64,000 nt of DNA from Sthenelais limicola (taxonomy: Eukaryota > Annelida > Polychaeta > Phyllodocida > Sigalionidae), in contig OW804097.1 of assembly GCA_942159475.1 (NCBI GenBank), forward strand, positions 113,522,582 to 113,586,581, read 5' to 3'. Position numbers and translations under genes: made by a program. Below are positions 52,870 to 63,894 of this stretch, piece by piece. Every line of letters starts with the position of its first letter. The first letter of the stretch is position 1. Under the pieces are notes generated by a model, which was not told where the DNA came from, searched no databases, and worked only from the letters and a program-made list of their open reading frames with translations.

Positions 52870-53267
52870 TGATTTGAGAGGATTGGTGAAGACCAATAGG
52901 GGAGTTGCATGTCTCATTGCGCATGTCTGTCACAGTGCATTCTGGGACGGATTCTGATGAAATCTGACATACAAATATTTGGCAACATTTTTATCGAAAA
53001 TTGCAAGAATGTTTTCACCAATATGATAGTCTGTTTAAACGATCTATGAAAACCAAATGCATGATGGGAAAGATGGGATGGCATGGACACATGTATGACA
53101 TATATGGATATTGACATTAGAACATTGATAAATATTCCATGCTGAACATGGCTTGTTTTCTATAGATTCTACACCGTACCATTAATCCCATAATTCCATG
53201 CGAATCAAGATTCAAAATGGCGGCTATGCAAATCCCCAATTGTACATATTCTGGCGACTTGACCTAT
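52870..53267 (+). repeat. MITE A right end split by a MITE B
   Basis: ATTTGAGAGGATTGGTGAAG (to about 52892) and AATTGTACATATTCTGGCGA (from about 53239) are adjacent parts of an A right end of the alternate type. A complete B occupies the interval. Confidence 0.82.
52893..53238 (+). repeat. MITE B, full-length, nested in A
   Basis: ATAGGGGAGTTGCATGTCTC to AATGGCGGCTATGCAAATCC and CC. Contains CAAATGCATGATGGGAAAG and ATTCCATGCTGAACATGG. Confidence 0.9.
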
Positions 53268-53606
53268 AAGTGATAAACAATACAAGGTGCGTGCACGGTG
53301 TGTTTCACCAGCACAATGCATCATGGGTACTTGCTTCATTATTCCTTTGAGAAGTGCCCTTGACCTTTGTCCTTGACTAGCCTGTGTGTGGCCTTGACCC
53401 GTGGCCAGCTGACCCTTTCATGACTTGGTAGCCAAGGCAATGCATGATGGATGAAATGTACATGCCTGGCTGCTCGCCTCTAGATCACTGGCTGGTCAAC
53501 ACACTGGATGGCCTCTGAGATATTGGACAGCGGGGGAGGGTGGGGGGGGGGGGGGGGGCGTGGCCGGGGAGGTGGGGGTGTTAAAGGCCACCACTACAGG
53601 AATTTG
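53268..53606. other. Unassigned, with G-run
   Basis: An 18-base G run after GTGG lies at about 53542-53559, in a generally G-rich patch. Otherwise no gene. Confidence 0.45.
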
Positions 53607-53782
53607 GGATGTGTCACACAGAAAAATAAATCATAAGTATAGAATAAAATAGGATTTATGGGTGGACAATTACTAGTAAAAGTAGTTAAATATACTCCAT
53701 AGGATCACCTTAGAGACGTGATGATATATGATACACAGTCTAGAAATTTAGAAAAAGAGAACATTCCTAGAAAGGGATCTTC
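53607..53782 (+). repeat. Element C, internally deleted
   Basis: GGATGTGTCACACAGAAAAA, GTGGACAATTACTAGTAAAA, ATACTCCATAGGATCACCTT, GAACATTCCTAGAAAGG. Confidence 0.7.
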
Positions 53783-54340
53783 ATTTTAATTAACAAATCC
53801 GTTTTTGCTTTTATTTACAAGCGAACTATTGTATTTTGTGTATTACTTTATTTCAAATACGGCCACAGCAAAACAACAAAAACCAAAATCTATACTGTTT
53901 GTCATTTTATGTGATGCTTATGATTAATTTAAATTGATAATGAGCATGTTAAAATTTTAGAATTACTAAATTCTGGTACTTTGATCTAGATGTTTCAGTT
54001 AACATTTTTTCATGTCAAACGTACAGCTCTTGCGGAATGTTAACAATAAAATTTGTATATAAAAAAAGAGAGACAGGAACTCTCCATATGCACGCCCCCT
54101 CCCCCCCCCGCCCATTTAACCCTTTCTTGGGTCTGACCCCGAGCATAAAGTCGAGTGGACACCATCTGTTGGCAGGCAGGTGTACTGCACTGGGTGTGAA
54201 TAATTAATTAAGCTTTTATCCACAATTACTGTGAGTAATGCACCCGCACTACTGCCAACATCACAGCCATGATGCACACCCATGTCTCAGGCATAAACAC
54301 CGCCAAGAGTGAGCAAGTGAACCAGCTAATAGGGCACTTG
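53783..54340. other. Unassigned
   Basis: AT-rich first half. A C run lies near 54101. No gene recognised. Confidence 0.35.
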
Positions 54341-54559
54341 TGGGGCAGATTTTCAGAAAATGTACAATTGGCAGCTGTACACATTTAGTAAAGTCTGCTA
54401 AATAAGGCGGCAATTTGGTCAATACTAGGTAAATTGCATTGATTCTCGCGATCTGTTTGGTTAGGTTTAACTGAATTTTGAACTTTATTTTCGTCTGAGA
54501 TTTGCATTATTTGAGGGGATTGTTGAAAGTGAATTGTACATTTTCTGGTGACATTACCC
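54341..54559 (+). repeat. MITE A, type 1 with alternate right end
   Basis: TGGGGCAGATTTTCAG to TTTTCTGGTGACATTACCCC. About 20 interior bases are missing before GCATTGATTCTCG. A B copy starts seven bases later. Confidence 0.88.
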
Positions 54560-54565
54560 CAATAT

Positions 54566-54890
54566 GCGCCACTCGCATGTCTGTTACAGTGCAACCTGGG
54601 ATGGATTCTGCTGAAATCGGACATACAATATTTGGCAACATTTTTTCTGGAAAATTGCAAGAATGTCTTCATCAATATCTTGTATAAACGAGCTATGAAA
54701 GCCAAAATGCATGATGGGCAAGATGGGGACTTGTGTTATGGAAACATATGTACAACACGTTCATATTAACATTAGAATATTGATAACTAGTCCATGCTGA
54801 ACATGTTCTCTATGAATTTTAGACTCTACCATTAGTCCCATAATTCCATGCCAGTTAAGATTTAAAATGGTGGCTATGCAAATCCCCTAT
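54566..54890 (+). repeat. MITE B, left end missing
   Basis: CGCATGTCTGTTACAGTGCA to ATGGTGGCTATGCAAATCCC and CTATT. Lies directly beside A, as at 17003-17376. Confidence 0.87.
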
Positions 54891-55000
54891 TCATGTAGTA
54901 TTTAGCAGTAGTTACTAGAGGTATGTTGCTGCGTACACTAATATTGGATAAATTTCTTTTTCCTTATGTTTTTGTAAGAGGGCGATATACTTCCAATATA
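54891..55000. other. Short unassigned spacer
   Basis: Nothing recognised. Confidence 0.3.
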
Positions 55001-55220
55001 AGGGTGAAATCGTCAGAAAATAACCCACATCAAATAACCCACATTTAAGAGAAAAATAAGCTTTAAAATGCAGTTTAACACAGGAGAACTGATACTTTAA
55101 ATCAAAGCGATACCAAATATACTCAGATATACCCGGTATTCTTAATTTTTCAGCCTAATTTAGGAAAGTTTCTCAAATGTGTAGAGCTGCCAATTGTGCA
55201 TATTCTGAAAACCTGACCCA
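55001..55220 (-). repeat. MITE A, type 2 with alternate end
   Basis: AGGGTGAAATCGTCAGAAAA to ATTCTGAAAACCTGACCCA. Lacks the TGTACAATTC stretch after the first terminus. Confidence 0.86.
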
Positions 55221-55509
55221 TATATTTCCTTTTCTGAAGAGTGACTCGGGATCAATGGGTTGACAGGGCAATGAAATAAAATAAACATAATGTGCCCTTC
55301 TGTCCAGGTTTATCAACGAATCGTCTGCCATTACCTAAATGCCTACAGCATACACTAATGGAGGGTTGACTGCAATGATGGATCATTTCTTTACCTCTAG
55401 ACGATAACTGTTTATATCTTATACTTGCAGACCTGTCTCTCCTTTGATGTAAACCAGACATGCTTTTCAAGGTCCTTTCTCTCAGTCTCGTAGCTCCTCT
55501 TCTTTCATT
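55221..55509. other. Unassigned
   Basis: No gene or family recognised. Confidence 0.35.
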
Positions 55510-55726
55510 TGTGATGTGTATCAGGACAATGAGTCATAAGTTGCAAGACTGATATTTTTCAAAGTCATATATATACAAGATGTCTTTGTGGGAATATTCT
55601 CATTCAGATGTTATAATGTTTACCATCATTGGAATCTACTTAATCTAATCGATTCAAACAGAATGGTGTCACAAAATATTTCTTTTGCAACTTGTGACTC
55701 ATTTTGTTAAAAAAAACCTAGCACAT
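55510..55726 (-). repeat. Element C, internally deleted (217 bp)
   Basis: TGTGATGTGTATCAGGACAA to CTTGTGACTCATTTTGTTAA. The middle, from the CATTC segment to TTATAATGTTTACC, is missing. Confidence 0.85.
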
Positions 55727-56120
55727 ATGTGATGGAAAATGAGGCACAAGTCACAAGAATTGTATTCATCAGTGTTTTTCTCACAAGATCACTTTGTAGG
55801 AATGTTTTCAATTTCGGTTTATCTACTGCGTTAAGTCGTGTGAATACATTTAGCAAATATCAAGACAGTGTATAAAGTATATACATGCATTTTCAAGGTC
55901 AGCCTATATAGCTACTTTATTAGTAATCATCCACCCGAAATAATGCTAATATTGTTTTCAACAACACAAATATAAAACAAAAATATAGAATTACTTATTA
56001 GATGTCATACAGTTTACCATCATTGGAATCAGCTTGATCTAATCTTTTAAAAAATGATGATATCTCAAAATCCATTTATTGGGACTTGTGACTTATTTTC
56101 CTTTAACACATCACATATTT
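55727..56120 (-). repeat. Element C, full-length, tandem to the previous copy
   Basis: TGTGATGGAAAATGAGGCAC (the GTTACAGG part deleted) to CTTATTTTCCTTTAACACAT and CACATA. Shares the CACATATGTGATG junction with the copy before it. Confidence 0.88.
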
Positions 56121-57224
56121 AAAGGAGATGATTGGTAGCTAATATAATATTATGATGTTGTATCATTGAGGATGAGTCAGTCAGTGTAGAAACTAGCGTC
56201 AAGGAGATAATGACCGTGTGGTTAGTTAGGTACCACGCCTCTATACAACTATAGATCGCTCCATCAAGAAGTGGCAATACAGCTTAAATTGTTAATTGTA
56301 TTCTATTAGTTAGATTCATTGCATTAGATGAATACATTTTTCGGTGGGTTTATTGCCTGAAACGTAAGGAAACTGTACAAGTATGAATAAAATAAAAGGT
56401 AAAAATGCTTAAATTTGAGATAGGAGATTAGAATCTGAGATAACATTCCGAGAAGATATATTTCAATGAGGAGAACGTATTTCACAATGATTTTCCGGAA
56501 TGAAGTTCCACAATAACAATTCCCTATTCACAATCAAATGCTTCATACAGGTCTACGCCTTGTAGTGTCATATGCAAGAATAATATTCTATAGACATTGT
56601 TTAGTAATCTGGTCTATAGACAACTAAATGGACTCCCTTAACCCCTCCCCCAACTAGAGCTAGTAGCTCTGTCGATCTGAATAGAGAGAATTATTTGTCG
56701 GAGTCAGAAGAAATCTTTATTAATGTGAATACCTATTAAAAGCTACTCCAGTAGCTCCATCGATCTATAAACCAACTCACTATTAATTAAAGATTCCCCT
56801 CCTATATATGGCGCCAGTCTATAAGTGAGGAAGGCAAATATCCTACTCACCATTTAAGCTTGGTGTTATGATATAGTGCATAGATCAATAATACAATAGC
56901 TGTTCTATTCATTGCCAACCCATCAGCGAGATAGAATATTAATGGACTTGGGCCTATTGGCTACAAAGTCAAATCCTTCCAGATATTTACTTTTTGGTCC
57001 CACCGAAATCCCACTTTTCTTAGTATGACTTTAGGAATCCTCAGTGAAATTAAAAATGTATGTACTGCATCAATAGGGAAGACTAAATGTTGGGCTAAAA
57101 ATGTGCCCTATAAATTGAGCTTACCACTGCAAAACAGCAACATGAATTCATGCACTGAACTGTCTATAAGGCTATAACATCCTTAGGCGTTGCCCCGGCT
57201 TTGCCCCGGCATTATACACCAAAC
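56121..57224. other. Unassigned, 1.1 kb
   Basis: AT-rich. AGAGCTAGTAGCTCTGTCGA and AGCTACTCCAGTAGCTCCAT are short related patches. No gene recognised. Confidence 0.4.
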
Positions 57225-57567
57225 GCATCTATAGGCCAACAATTACATTTCTCATTAAATGCCATGACATGTTGCATGAAACTATAGGTCAACAATAACA
57301 TTTCTCATTACATACCTTGACATGGTGCATGAATCAATAGGCCAACAATTACATTTCCCATTACATACCTTGACATGGTGCATGAATCTATAGACCAACA
57401 ATTACATTTCTCATTAAATGCCATGACACTATGCATGCATCTATAGGCCAACAATTAGATTTCTCATTAAATGTCATGACATGATGCCTGCATCTATAGG
57501 CCAACAATTACATTTCTCATTAAATGCCAAGACATGCTGGCTGCATCTATAGACCAACAATTACAAT
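57225..57567 (+). repeat. 53-bp tandem array, about 6.5 units
   Basis: The motif ATAGGCCAACAATTACATTT starts at 57231, 57284, 57337, 57390, 57443, 57496 and 57549, exactly 53 bases apart each time. Units carry ATGCCATGACATG and GCATGAATCT variants. No frame of note. Confidence 0.95.
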
Positions 57568-57749
57568 GTGTGCTGGCACCACACCCTACCTCACCTGTAC
57601 ACCACTTATTATACAAACATGTGTATAATTAAACAGCTTAACACTCATAATCACTCTCCATTGCTGGTCCCTTCACTGCAGCACATGGACACACACTGGG
57701 CTAGCTCCTCCATGGGCGGGTCATCGTGTACTCAGTCTCACTTATTCAC
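57568..57749. other. Short unassigned interval
   Basis: An 85-codon frame continues into the F element and is not convincing. Confidence 0.3.
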
Positions 57750-58365
57750 CTATTATATGATTTATTATATGCGCATGCTATATGAGAAGTGCTATAAGTG
57801 GGGTGCTATAAAAATAGTCATATAGGACGCGTCCTATATGAATGTAGTTGTCTAAAAATAGCTCTGTTTATATGCTTCGCGGAGCAATGGATGTAAACAA
57901 ATCCCCGCGAACGATGTAAACAAATCCCCGCGATCGGTAATCCACCCGTGATTCTGGTACTATGATTAAAGAAATACATAATAATCCCATCATTAAATAG
58001 AGCATTAATTAATGTAGCTCAAGAAATGGCTGCGATATGAACGTTTTAAGTCAACAATATAACTTGGCTAATAACGGGGCTGTCAGCGGGGCTGTCAGCG
58101 GGGCTGTCAGCGGGGCTGTCAGCGGGGCAGCGGGGCTCTCTGAGACTTCTTTAATATTTTTTCAGTGATATCTGATAACATATGATCAAATTTTATGCAC
58201 ATATAATAAATATAGAATGGAACTCGCTGGCAATAATCGAAAATTTATAGGACTTGATTCGTCCACATAAGCACTCTGCCTACGGCATCGTGCTTATGTG
58301 GACGAATCTCGTCCTATAAATTTTCGATTATTGCCGGCTCGTCCCATTCTCTCTATATATAACCC
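57750..58365 (-). mobile_element. Fold-back composite element F, full-length
   Basis: Reverse orientation of the 35771 copy: GCGCATGCTATATG first, then the CGCGTCC palindrome, a doubled AACAAATCCCCGCGA, and GGGGCTGTCAGC repeated four times (58075-58125). The palindrome with TCCACATAAGCACTCTGCCT in the loop is last. Internal 12-bp repeat number differs from the other copy. Confidence 0.9.
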
Positions 58366-58498
58366 TTTGCATATAATAGCAGTACACACACAAGGGATTT
58401 GATGAGACAAAAGATAGTGTTATACTTTAATACTTTAAACCATGTCTATGTAAAGGTAGCATAGTCACCAAGAGCAAATGTTAATGAATATTTATAAG

Positions 58499-58707
58499 GG
58501 TGGTGTCCACTGGCTGCAGTAAGCTCTGCGGTAAGCTCTGTGGTAAGCCTTGCGATGGTGCTTTGATGGTGAGGAGTGGCGAAGTCCTGCCTACATGGCC
58601 AGTGAACCATGTAGGCAGGACCTCGTCATGTCATTCCTCTCCACCTACAGAACCACCGCAAACCATTGCAAGGCTTACCGCAGAGCCTATCCAGCCAGTG
58701 GAGACCA
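58499..58707. repeat. Element R, fold-back MITE
   Basis: GTCCACTGGCTG, CTCTGCGGTAAGC, CCTTGC and TCCTGCCTACATGG in the left arm are mirrored by CCATGTAGGCAGGA, GCAAGG, GCTTACCGCAGAG and CAGCCAGTGGAGAC in the right arm. Arms about 100 bp around a five-base centre (AGTGA). The frames of 89-96 codons across it follow from the palindrome and are not called. Confidence 0.85.
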
Positions 58708-59689
58708 GCCTATATGCATTTTACATTTACCTGCTTTCGGTTACCTTATTAGATTCAATGCTCCATTGAAAAGTCTTAGTACAACGCCTATATCAGCTCT
58801 GTGTAAAACTGTCAACCCTACCCCAACCCTAGTTCCTTAACTTCCCTAGTCAACCCAAAACTAGCAAGTCAATCCCTTGTAGTAAGGCATGCATAGGAAG
58901 AACCAGAACCAGATCTGATGTATACAATCTATTTTCTGTTTATATAAGAATTCTGTTATCAATTCTGTTTTAATTTCCTGGACGTTGCACAATAGTTATC
59001 AAAGTTAAAATACCTTCTATTTTTCTTCTCTAGATTTTTCATAATTATTGATCTATTATGAACCCCTAATGAGTTGATAGATTGATAGTCGATGATACTA
59101 TTTGATTCTTCTAGATGATATGAGTGGCAATACTTATCATAAATGAATCATACATTAATGGTGAATCTGATTATGCTGTATCTTTTGTATCTAATAGATA
59201 TACCAGCAAAATCTAACTTTGGTTAAACAAATCCTATATAATATAGCTGAAAAGGTGATTGATTTGACATTTTCCAATCCATGTCATGATCTGAAATTGA
59301 ATAAAGTTGTTTTCATCCCATTAACTACCAGCTCTGCCTACACATAGATCTGTATATTCCAAATGATCATCGCATTTTCCACAAAGTTAACAAGTTTCGT
59401 TTTTATAAACAAGAGAAAAGGTGAAGACATTGACATCCTTTTAATAAAATAATCTGAAATTGAAAGGTATTTACATGGGAAAGTATTTATACATTTACGC
59501 GAAAATTAAATGCTGTAATAGAATTGCAACGTTGAGGTGACTTCCATTTACATTAATATTTGTCAATTTAACTGAAAGTACAGTTCTAACTTATTAAAGT
59601 TTCACCTTTTTATATGTTCTTAATTTTCACCACATCTCATCTCATTATTCCATCATTTACATAGACTTTTCGATTTTTAATATTATATG
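58708..59689. other. Unassigned, 1 kb
   Basis: AT-rich, no gene or family recognised. Confidence 0.4.
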
Positions 59690-59904
59690 TTGGTCAGATT
59701 TTCAGAAAATGTACAATTGGCAGCTCTACACATTTAGAAAATGATGAATAACAGGTATATCTGGGTATATTTGTTATCGTGTTGATTTAAAATATCTGTT
59801 TTGCTATGTTAAACTGCATTTTTAAGCTTATTTCTGTCTTAAATGTGGGCCATTTGAGAGGATTGGTGGAAGTGAATTGTACATCTTCTAAAAATCTGAC
59901 CCAT
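59690..59904 (+). repeat. MITE A, type 2
   Basis: TTGGTCAGATTTTCAG to TTCTAAAAATCTGACCCA. The TCTGCTAAATTAGG piece is deleted. Confidence 0.9.
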
Positions 59905-59964
59905 GTATGTACCCATAAAGATACTCAGCTTATGTTTATGTGTTAAGACACTTTCACATTCAGA

Positions 59965-60380
59965 ATATGTGATGTGTTTTAGGAAAATGAGTCATAAGTC
60001 GCAAAAAATAAATTTTGAGATACCATTATATTTGAAAAGATGAGATCAACCCGATTCCAATGATAGTAAACAGTCTAATAATCTAATAAGTATTTCTAGA
60101 TTTTATGTTTGATATTTTCGTTTTTGAAAAAAAAGTTTCCAATATTTCTTGGGGTCAATAAACAGTAAAGTAACTAAAAGTAGTCCAGATGAGGACCTTT
60201 AAAACGAAAGGATATATTACATAGATTGTCCTGAAATTTGATACATCGATTGATATAGCTATAAGTAATAAACCCTCCAAAAATTAGAACATTCCAATAA
60301 TGTGACCTTGTGAAAAAAACACTTTGAAAAATATCAATTTTGCGACTTATGACTCATTTTCCTGAAACACATCACATATA
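59965..60380 (+). repeat. Element C, full-length
   Basis: TGTGATGTGTTTTAGGAAAA to GCGACTTATGACTCATTTTC and CTGAAACACATCACATAT. With 16132 and 34403 the best reference for the family. Confidence 0.92.
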
Positions 60381-60654
60381 AAACTATTAAAAGGTTGCAC
60401 CTATTGTCTCCTGAATAGAGAAATGTTAAAAAAAACTTACCTTTTTGCGACTGGGCTGAATAGGTTGACACTGATATGAGTATTGTTGCAATGAGGAGGA
60501 CGCCCATCTTGATGTTAATCCCTAGCATATCCATACTGTCCTCCAGCCAGCTGTATGTATCCTTTTCCTTAATGTGGCGCTTCTGATACCCAGTATCACT
60601 ATACACACGCCCTATCGTTTACCATAGGAGGAACAATATGAAAATGTTCTGTAT
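60381..60654. other. Unassigned
   Basis: A 90-codon frame on - (60334-60606) begins in non-repeat sequence and ends within C. No domain recognised. Confidence 0.3.
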
Positions 60655-60883
60655 TTGGGTCAGATTTCTTAGAAAATGTACAATTGGCAGCTGTAAATTC
60701 TACTAAATTAAGCTGCGATTTGGCCAATACTAGGTAAGTTCGAGTATATTTGGCTTTGTATTGATTCTAGCAATCTGTTTGGTTAGGTTGAACTGTAGTT
60801 TCAACCTGATTTCCGTCTTTAATTTGGGTTATTTGAGAGGATTGGTGAAGGTGAATTGTACATTTTCTGGAGATTTCAACCAT
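60655..60883 (+). repeat. MITE A, type 1 with alternate right end
   Basis: TTGGGTCAGATTTCTTAG to TTTTCTGGAGATTTCAACCA. Lacks CACATTTAGT after GCAGCTGTA. Confidence 0.9.
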
Positions 60884-61710
60884 TTAGTACCTTAACAGAT
60901 AGCTTTGGATTGCAAACTTTCTTGTTGAAGTTTCTTAAGAGTAATCCAATATCAGCTTTGTTTATCCGATTTTGATATCCTATGTAAGTCTCCCAGTATT
61001 TCACATGTAAGGGATAAACACAACTATGTTTATCTGTTGTTAAAGGTGGACTTTAGAGGGAAATTGCCTTGGTGAAGTCTGTTTAATAACAATCCAATAT
61101 CTGATGTGGCCTGATAATATCTAGTTCACCTTATGTAAGGGTTATACCCTCTTATACAAGCTGTCTATATACAACTTCCAAGGCAAATGTTTAACATCTC
61201 AAATAAATGATCCAATACCTGAAGCTTTTCAATGATAATCCAATATCCATAGATTTGAGAGGCGACTCCTGAACCATGAACCTTAATCCAGTATCAAACT
61301 TGATCAAACTTGATATGAAACTGTTTTTCTGCCTGTAGTATTTCACAAAGAGGGAGTAATATGAATCTGGTTTGTGTCGAGTTGATACAGAACACCACCT
61401 ATTGCACACAAGTAATATTATACTGTTTGGTTGTTGCCCTTCAGGAAATAAGTAACCTTGGACATTTGAAAAGTTTCTAATGTGAATGATCTTAAATAGA
61501 CGTTCTTCCCAAAACCTATCCGTTAATATTAATCTGATATCTAATTATATAAAAGATTACAGTAGTGATATCATTGTTCGTTATCAGTGTTCAAACCTTC
61601 ATACCATGAATGCTAACAGAAATCTAGTATTTCTCATATATAGAGTGTAATTTCACTCTTAAATTCTTTCAAGGTTCATAAGCAAACTGTGTGGGAATGA
61701 ATACACCAAT
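60884..61710. other. Unassigned, with loose AATCCAATATC repeats
   Basis: TAATCCAATATC-like motifs recur near 60943, 61090, 61239 and 61280 (AATCCAGTATC), and GGGATAAACAC/AGGGTTATACC patches accompany them. This may be a decayed tandem repeat of about 150 bp. No gene recognised. Confidence 0.45.
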
Positions 61711-61867
61711 TATATCGGGTATATCTGGATACATTTGGTTTTGTGTTGGTTTAAAATATCTGTTCAGCTATATTAAACTGTATTTTAAACCTTATTATTT
61801 TCTTAATTGAGGGTTATGTGACTGGATTGGTGAAGGCGAATTGTACATTCTCTGACGATCTGACCCA
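61711..61867 (+). repeat. MITE A, type 2, left end missing
   Basis: TATCGGGTATATCTGGATAC to TTCTCTGACGATCTGACCCA. Same variant as the 39423 copy (ACATTTGG, TTAATTGAGGGTTAT). Confidence 0.88.
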
Positions 61868-62365
61868 ATTAGACTAATCATTGGGTCGCTAGGTTGTGAA
61901 TCACAAGTGTGCCACAATGTACAGCCATACTTTACAATCCCAGCTACTATTATCCCTTTGAAAATCAAGATTGAATCATTTTATTGATCATATAATCTAG
62001 GGCTTTACCAAATACTGTTTGTTTTTGGGCGACGTTGTAATATTATTTGGTTTTTTTTGGCAGATTTTATGCACATGACAAGTGTCCTTGGAATAAATGC
62101 ACGGGTTTCCTTTACCGATGTTTATCGTTGTACAACATTGATTAACATATCATCTATGTCCTCTTTTCTTGTCTCCTCTGTCATTCGATGTGCATGTTCA
62201 ATAACATGGAAAGCGATTGAATGTGAATTTGTGGCCAGACACTTAGAAACTTTAAAAAAAGTTTTTTTATTCATTTACTCCATTCGGATTCAGGGTCATT
62301 GTTATTCAAAATTTGCATAGAATCCTTTACACTTTCAGGCGAATCACTCTTCGCATTTGGGAGTC
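61868..62365. other. Unassigned
   Basis: An 87-codon frame at 62057-62320 has no recognised domain. Confidence 0.35.
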
Positions 62366-62500
62366 AGTCAGGTTCAGAAGGCAGATTTGGACCCCTGAGT
62401 CTCAGGGGGTCATTAACACTTTAGCCTTAGTCTTAGGCTTGTGGTTAAGTTTATCGCTGGATGTGGAATCGAGGAATGTGGGTGTCTTGATAGGACTGGA
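62366..62500 (+). repeat. Repeat G, copy 2
   Basis: GTCAGGTTCAGAAGGCAGAT, TTAGCCTTAGTCTTAGGCTT, GTGGTTAAGTTTATCGCTGG. No tRNA-like head follows it here, unlike copy 1. Confidence 0.8.
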
Positions 62501-62754
62501 GTAGAACCGTTGCTGTCACCCACACATTCCTGATATAACACAGCTGCAGTGGGGTTTATTGTCACTCAGGATATCGTAATGGCAGGGCAGGCAGCCAGGG
62601 TGTTCTGTACACTAGACGATTGTCTAATATTGTCCCTCCCGATGACTGCACAATCTGTACCCATGAATGCACCTGGAAGACACAAATATATTCAGGCAAT
62701 TAAAGCATCATTCTCAGCTATTATCGCAAACCAGTTCTTACCAAATTAAATTAT
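62501..62754. other. Unassigned
   Basis: A 66-codon frame without a domain. Nothing else seen. Confidence 0.35.
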
Positions 62755-63015
62755 ATTATGACTTATAGGAATACATTTATCCATATTCAGCTACTGTTAT
62801 ATGTTTATACAAGAATTTGAAGTAGAATCGGTCAAAAGAAAACAGTCACTGGTGAGCGATAATAAGTGAAGTCATCAAATGTCCGGAAATGATTCCAGCA
62901 GGGCCTTCCACTATAAATGCGAACATTAATGAAGGAAAATCCACTTGTAAAAATCCTCAAATGGTCAACTGACTTATAGATAAGTTGGAAAAGTCATAAA
63001 GTCATTTTTAGCAAG
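62755..63015 (-). repeat. Repeat K
   Basis: TATGACTTATAGGAATACAT (submodule in reverse), TGGTGAGCGATAATAAGTGA (core in reverse), TCCTCAAATGGTCAAC. Confidence 0.65.
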
Positions 63016-63017
63016 AA

Positions 63018-63210
63018 CCCACATGAAAATGTACAATTCGCCTTCAGCAATCCTCTCAAATAACATAATTTAAAGCAAAACTAAGGTTGAAAGTAAAGTT
63101 TATCCTATTCAAACAGATTTTTAATAAATCAACGCAATACGGAATTTACTCAGCTATGTCTAATACTGAACTATTTAACCTAGTTTAATAGAATTTGCTT
63201 AATCATGACT
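63018..63210 (-). repeat. MITE A, strongly decayed
   Basis: ACATGAAAATGTACAATTCG and CCTTCAGCAATCCTCTCAAA, then weakening similarity to TAGAATTTGCTTAATCATGA. Right terminus lost. Confidence 0.7.
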
Positions 63211-63335
63211 GCCATAGGAAATGTCCAAGAATTCCGAATCGGAGTAAAAAACGAATAGTGTCTAAATGGATCTGTGTATTTGTACCTCTGTGCGCCTTAA
63301 TTGGAGCGAGTGTTGATATATTGAAAATTAAGAAA

Positions 63336-63370
63336 GCCCCCCCCCCCCCCAAAAAAAAAACAAAAAAAAA
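63336..63370. repeat. C-run followed by A-rich run
   Basis: Twelve C, then an A-rich stretch. Low complexity. Confidence 0.9.
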
Positions 63371-63429
63371 CGCGAATTCATTGATAAAACCATGTTTGAT
63401 ATCATATAATTATATTTACAACATTGCCT

Positions 63430-63490
63430 TAGAACTGTAAAAGCCCCGACGGCAGGATTTGTTCAATAAAACCTTTACAAAAAAAAAGAA
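63430..63490 (+). repeat. Repeat U, retroposon-like 3' end, copy 2
   Basis: ACTGTAAAAGCCCCGACGGC, AGGATTTGTTCAATAAAACC, followed by an A run. The AATAAA and A run fit a retroposed polyadenylated end. Confidence 0.55.
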
Positions 63491-63653
63491 TCAGAGTAAA
63501 ATGCTGTACTCATTATAGCATGATATTAGTCATATAGTTCAATGACTTATTAGAGACCTGTAGTTTATTGGCTACTTCCGGTGTTTTGCACAAGGAACCT
63601 TGTAATTGAAAACGTGTGATAGAGAAATACGCACTGTATTAATTAGTAATATT

Positions 63654-63894
63654 TGGATCAGTATTTCAGAAAAGGTACAATTGGCAGTTGTACACACTTG
63701 GTTCATTCTGCTAAATTAGGCTGCAATTTGGTCAATACTAGGTGAATTCGAGTATATTCGGCATTGCATTGATTCTAGCAATCAGTTTGGGTAGGTTGAA
63801 ATATATTTTAAACTTTATTTTTGTCTTAAATATGGGTTATTTGAGAGGATTGGTGATGGTGAAATGTACATTTTCTAAAAAAAATCTGATCCAT
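63654..63894 (+). repeat. MITE A, type 1, full-length
   Basis: TTGGATCAGTATTTCAG to AAAAAAAATCTGATCCA. Notably the same G-to-A change (GATC for GGTC) is present in both termini. Confidence 0.88.

Noticed and set aside
58500..58840. Frames of 89 and 96 codons
   Set aside because: They cross a fold-back palindrome and have no domain.
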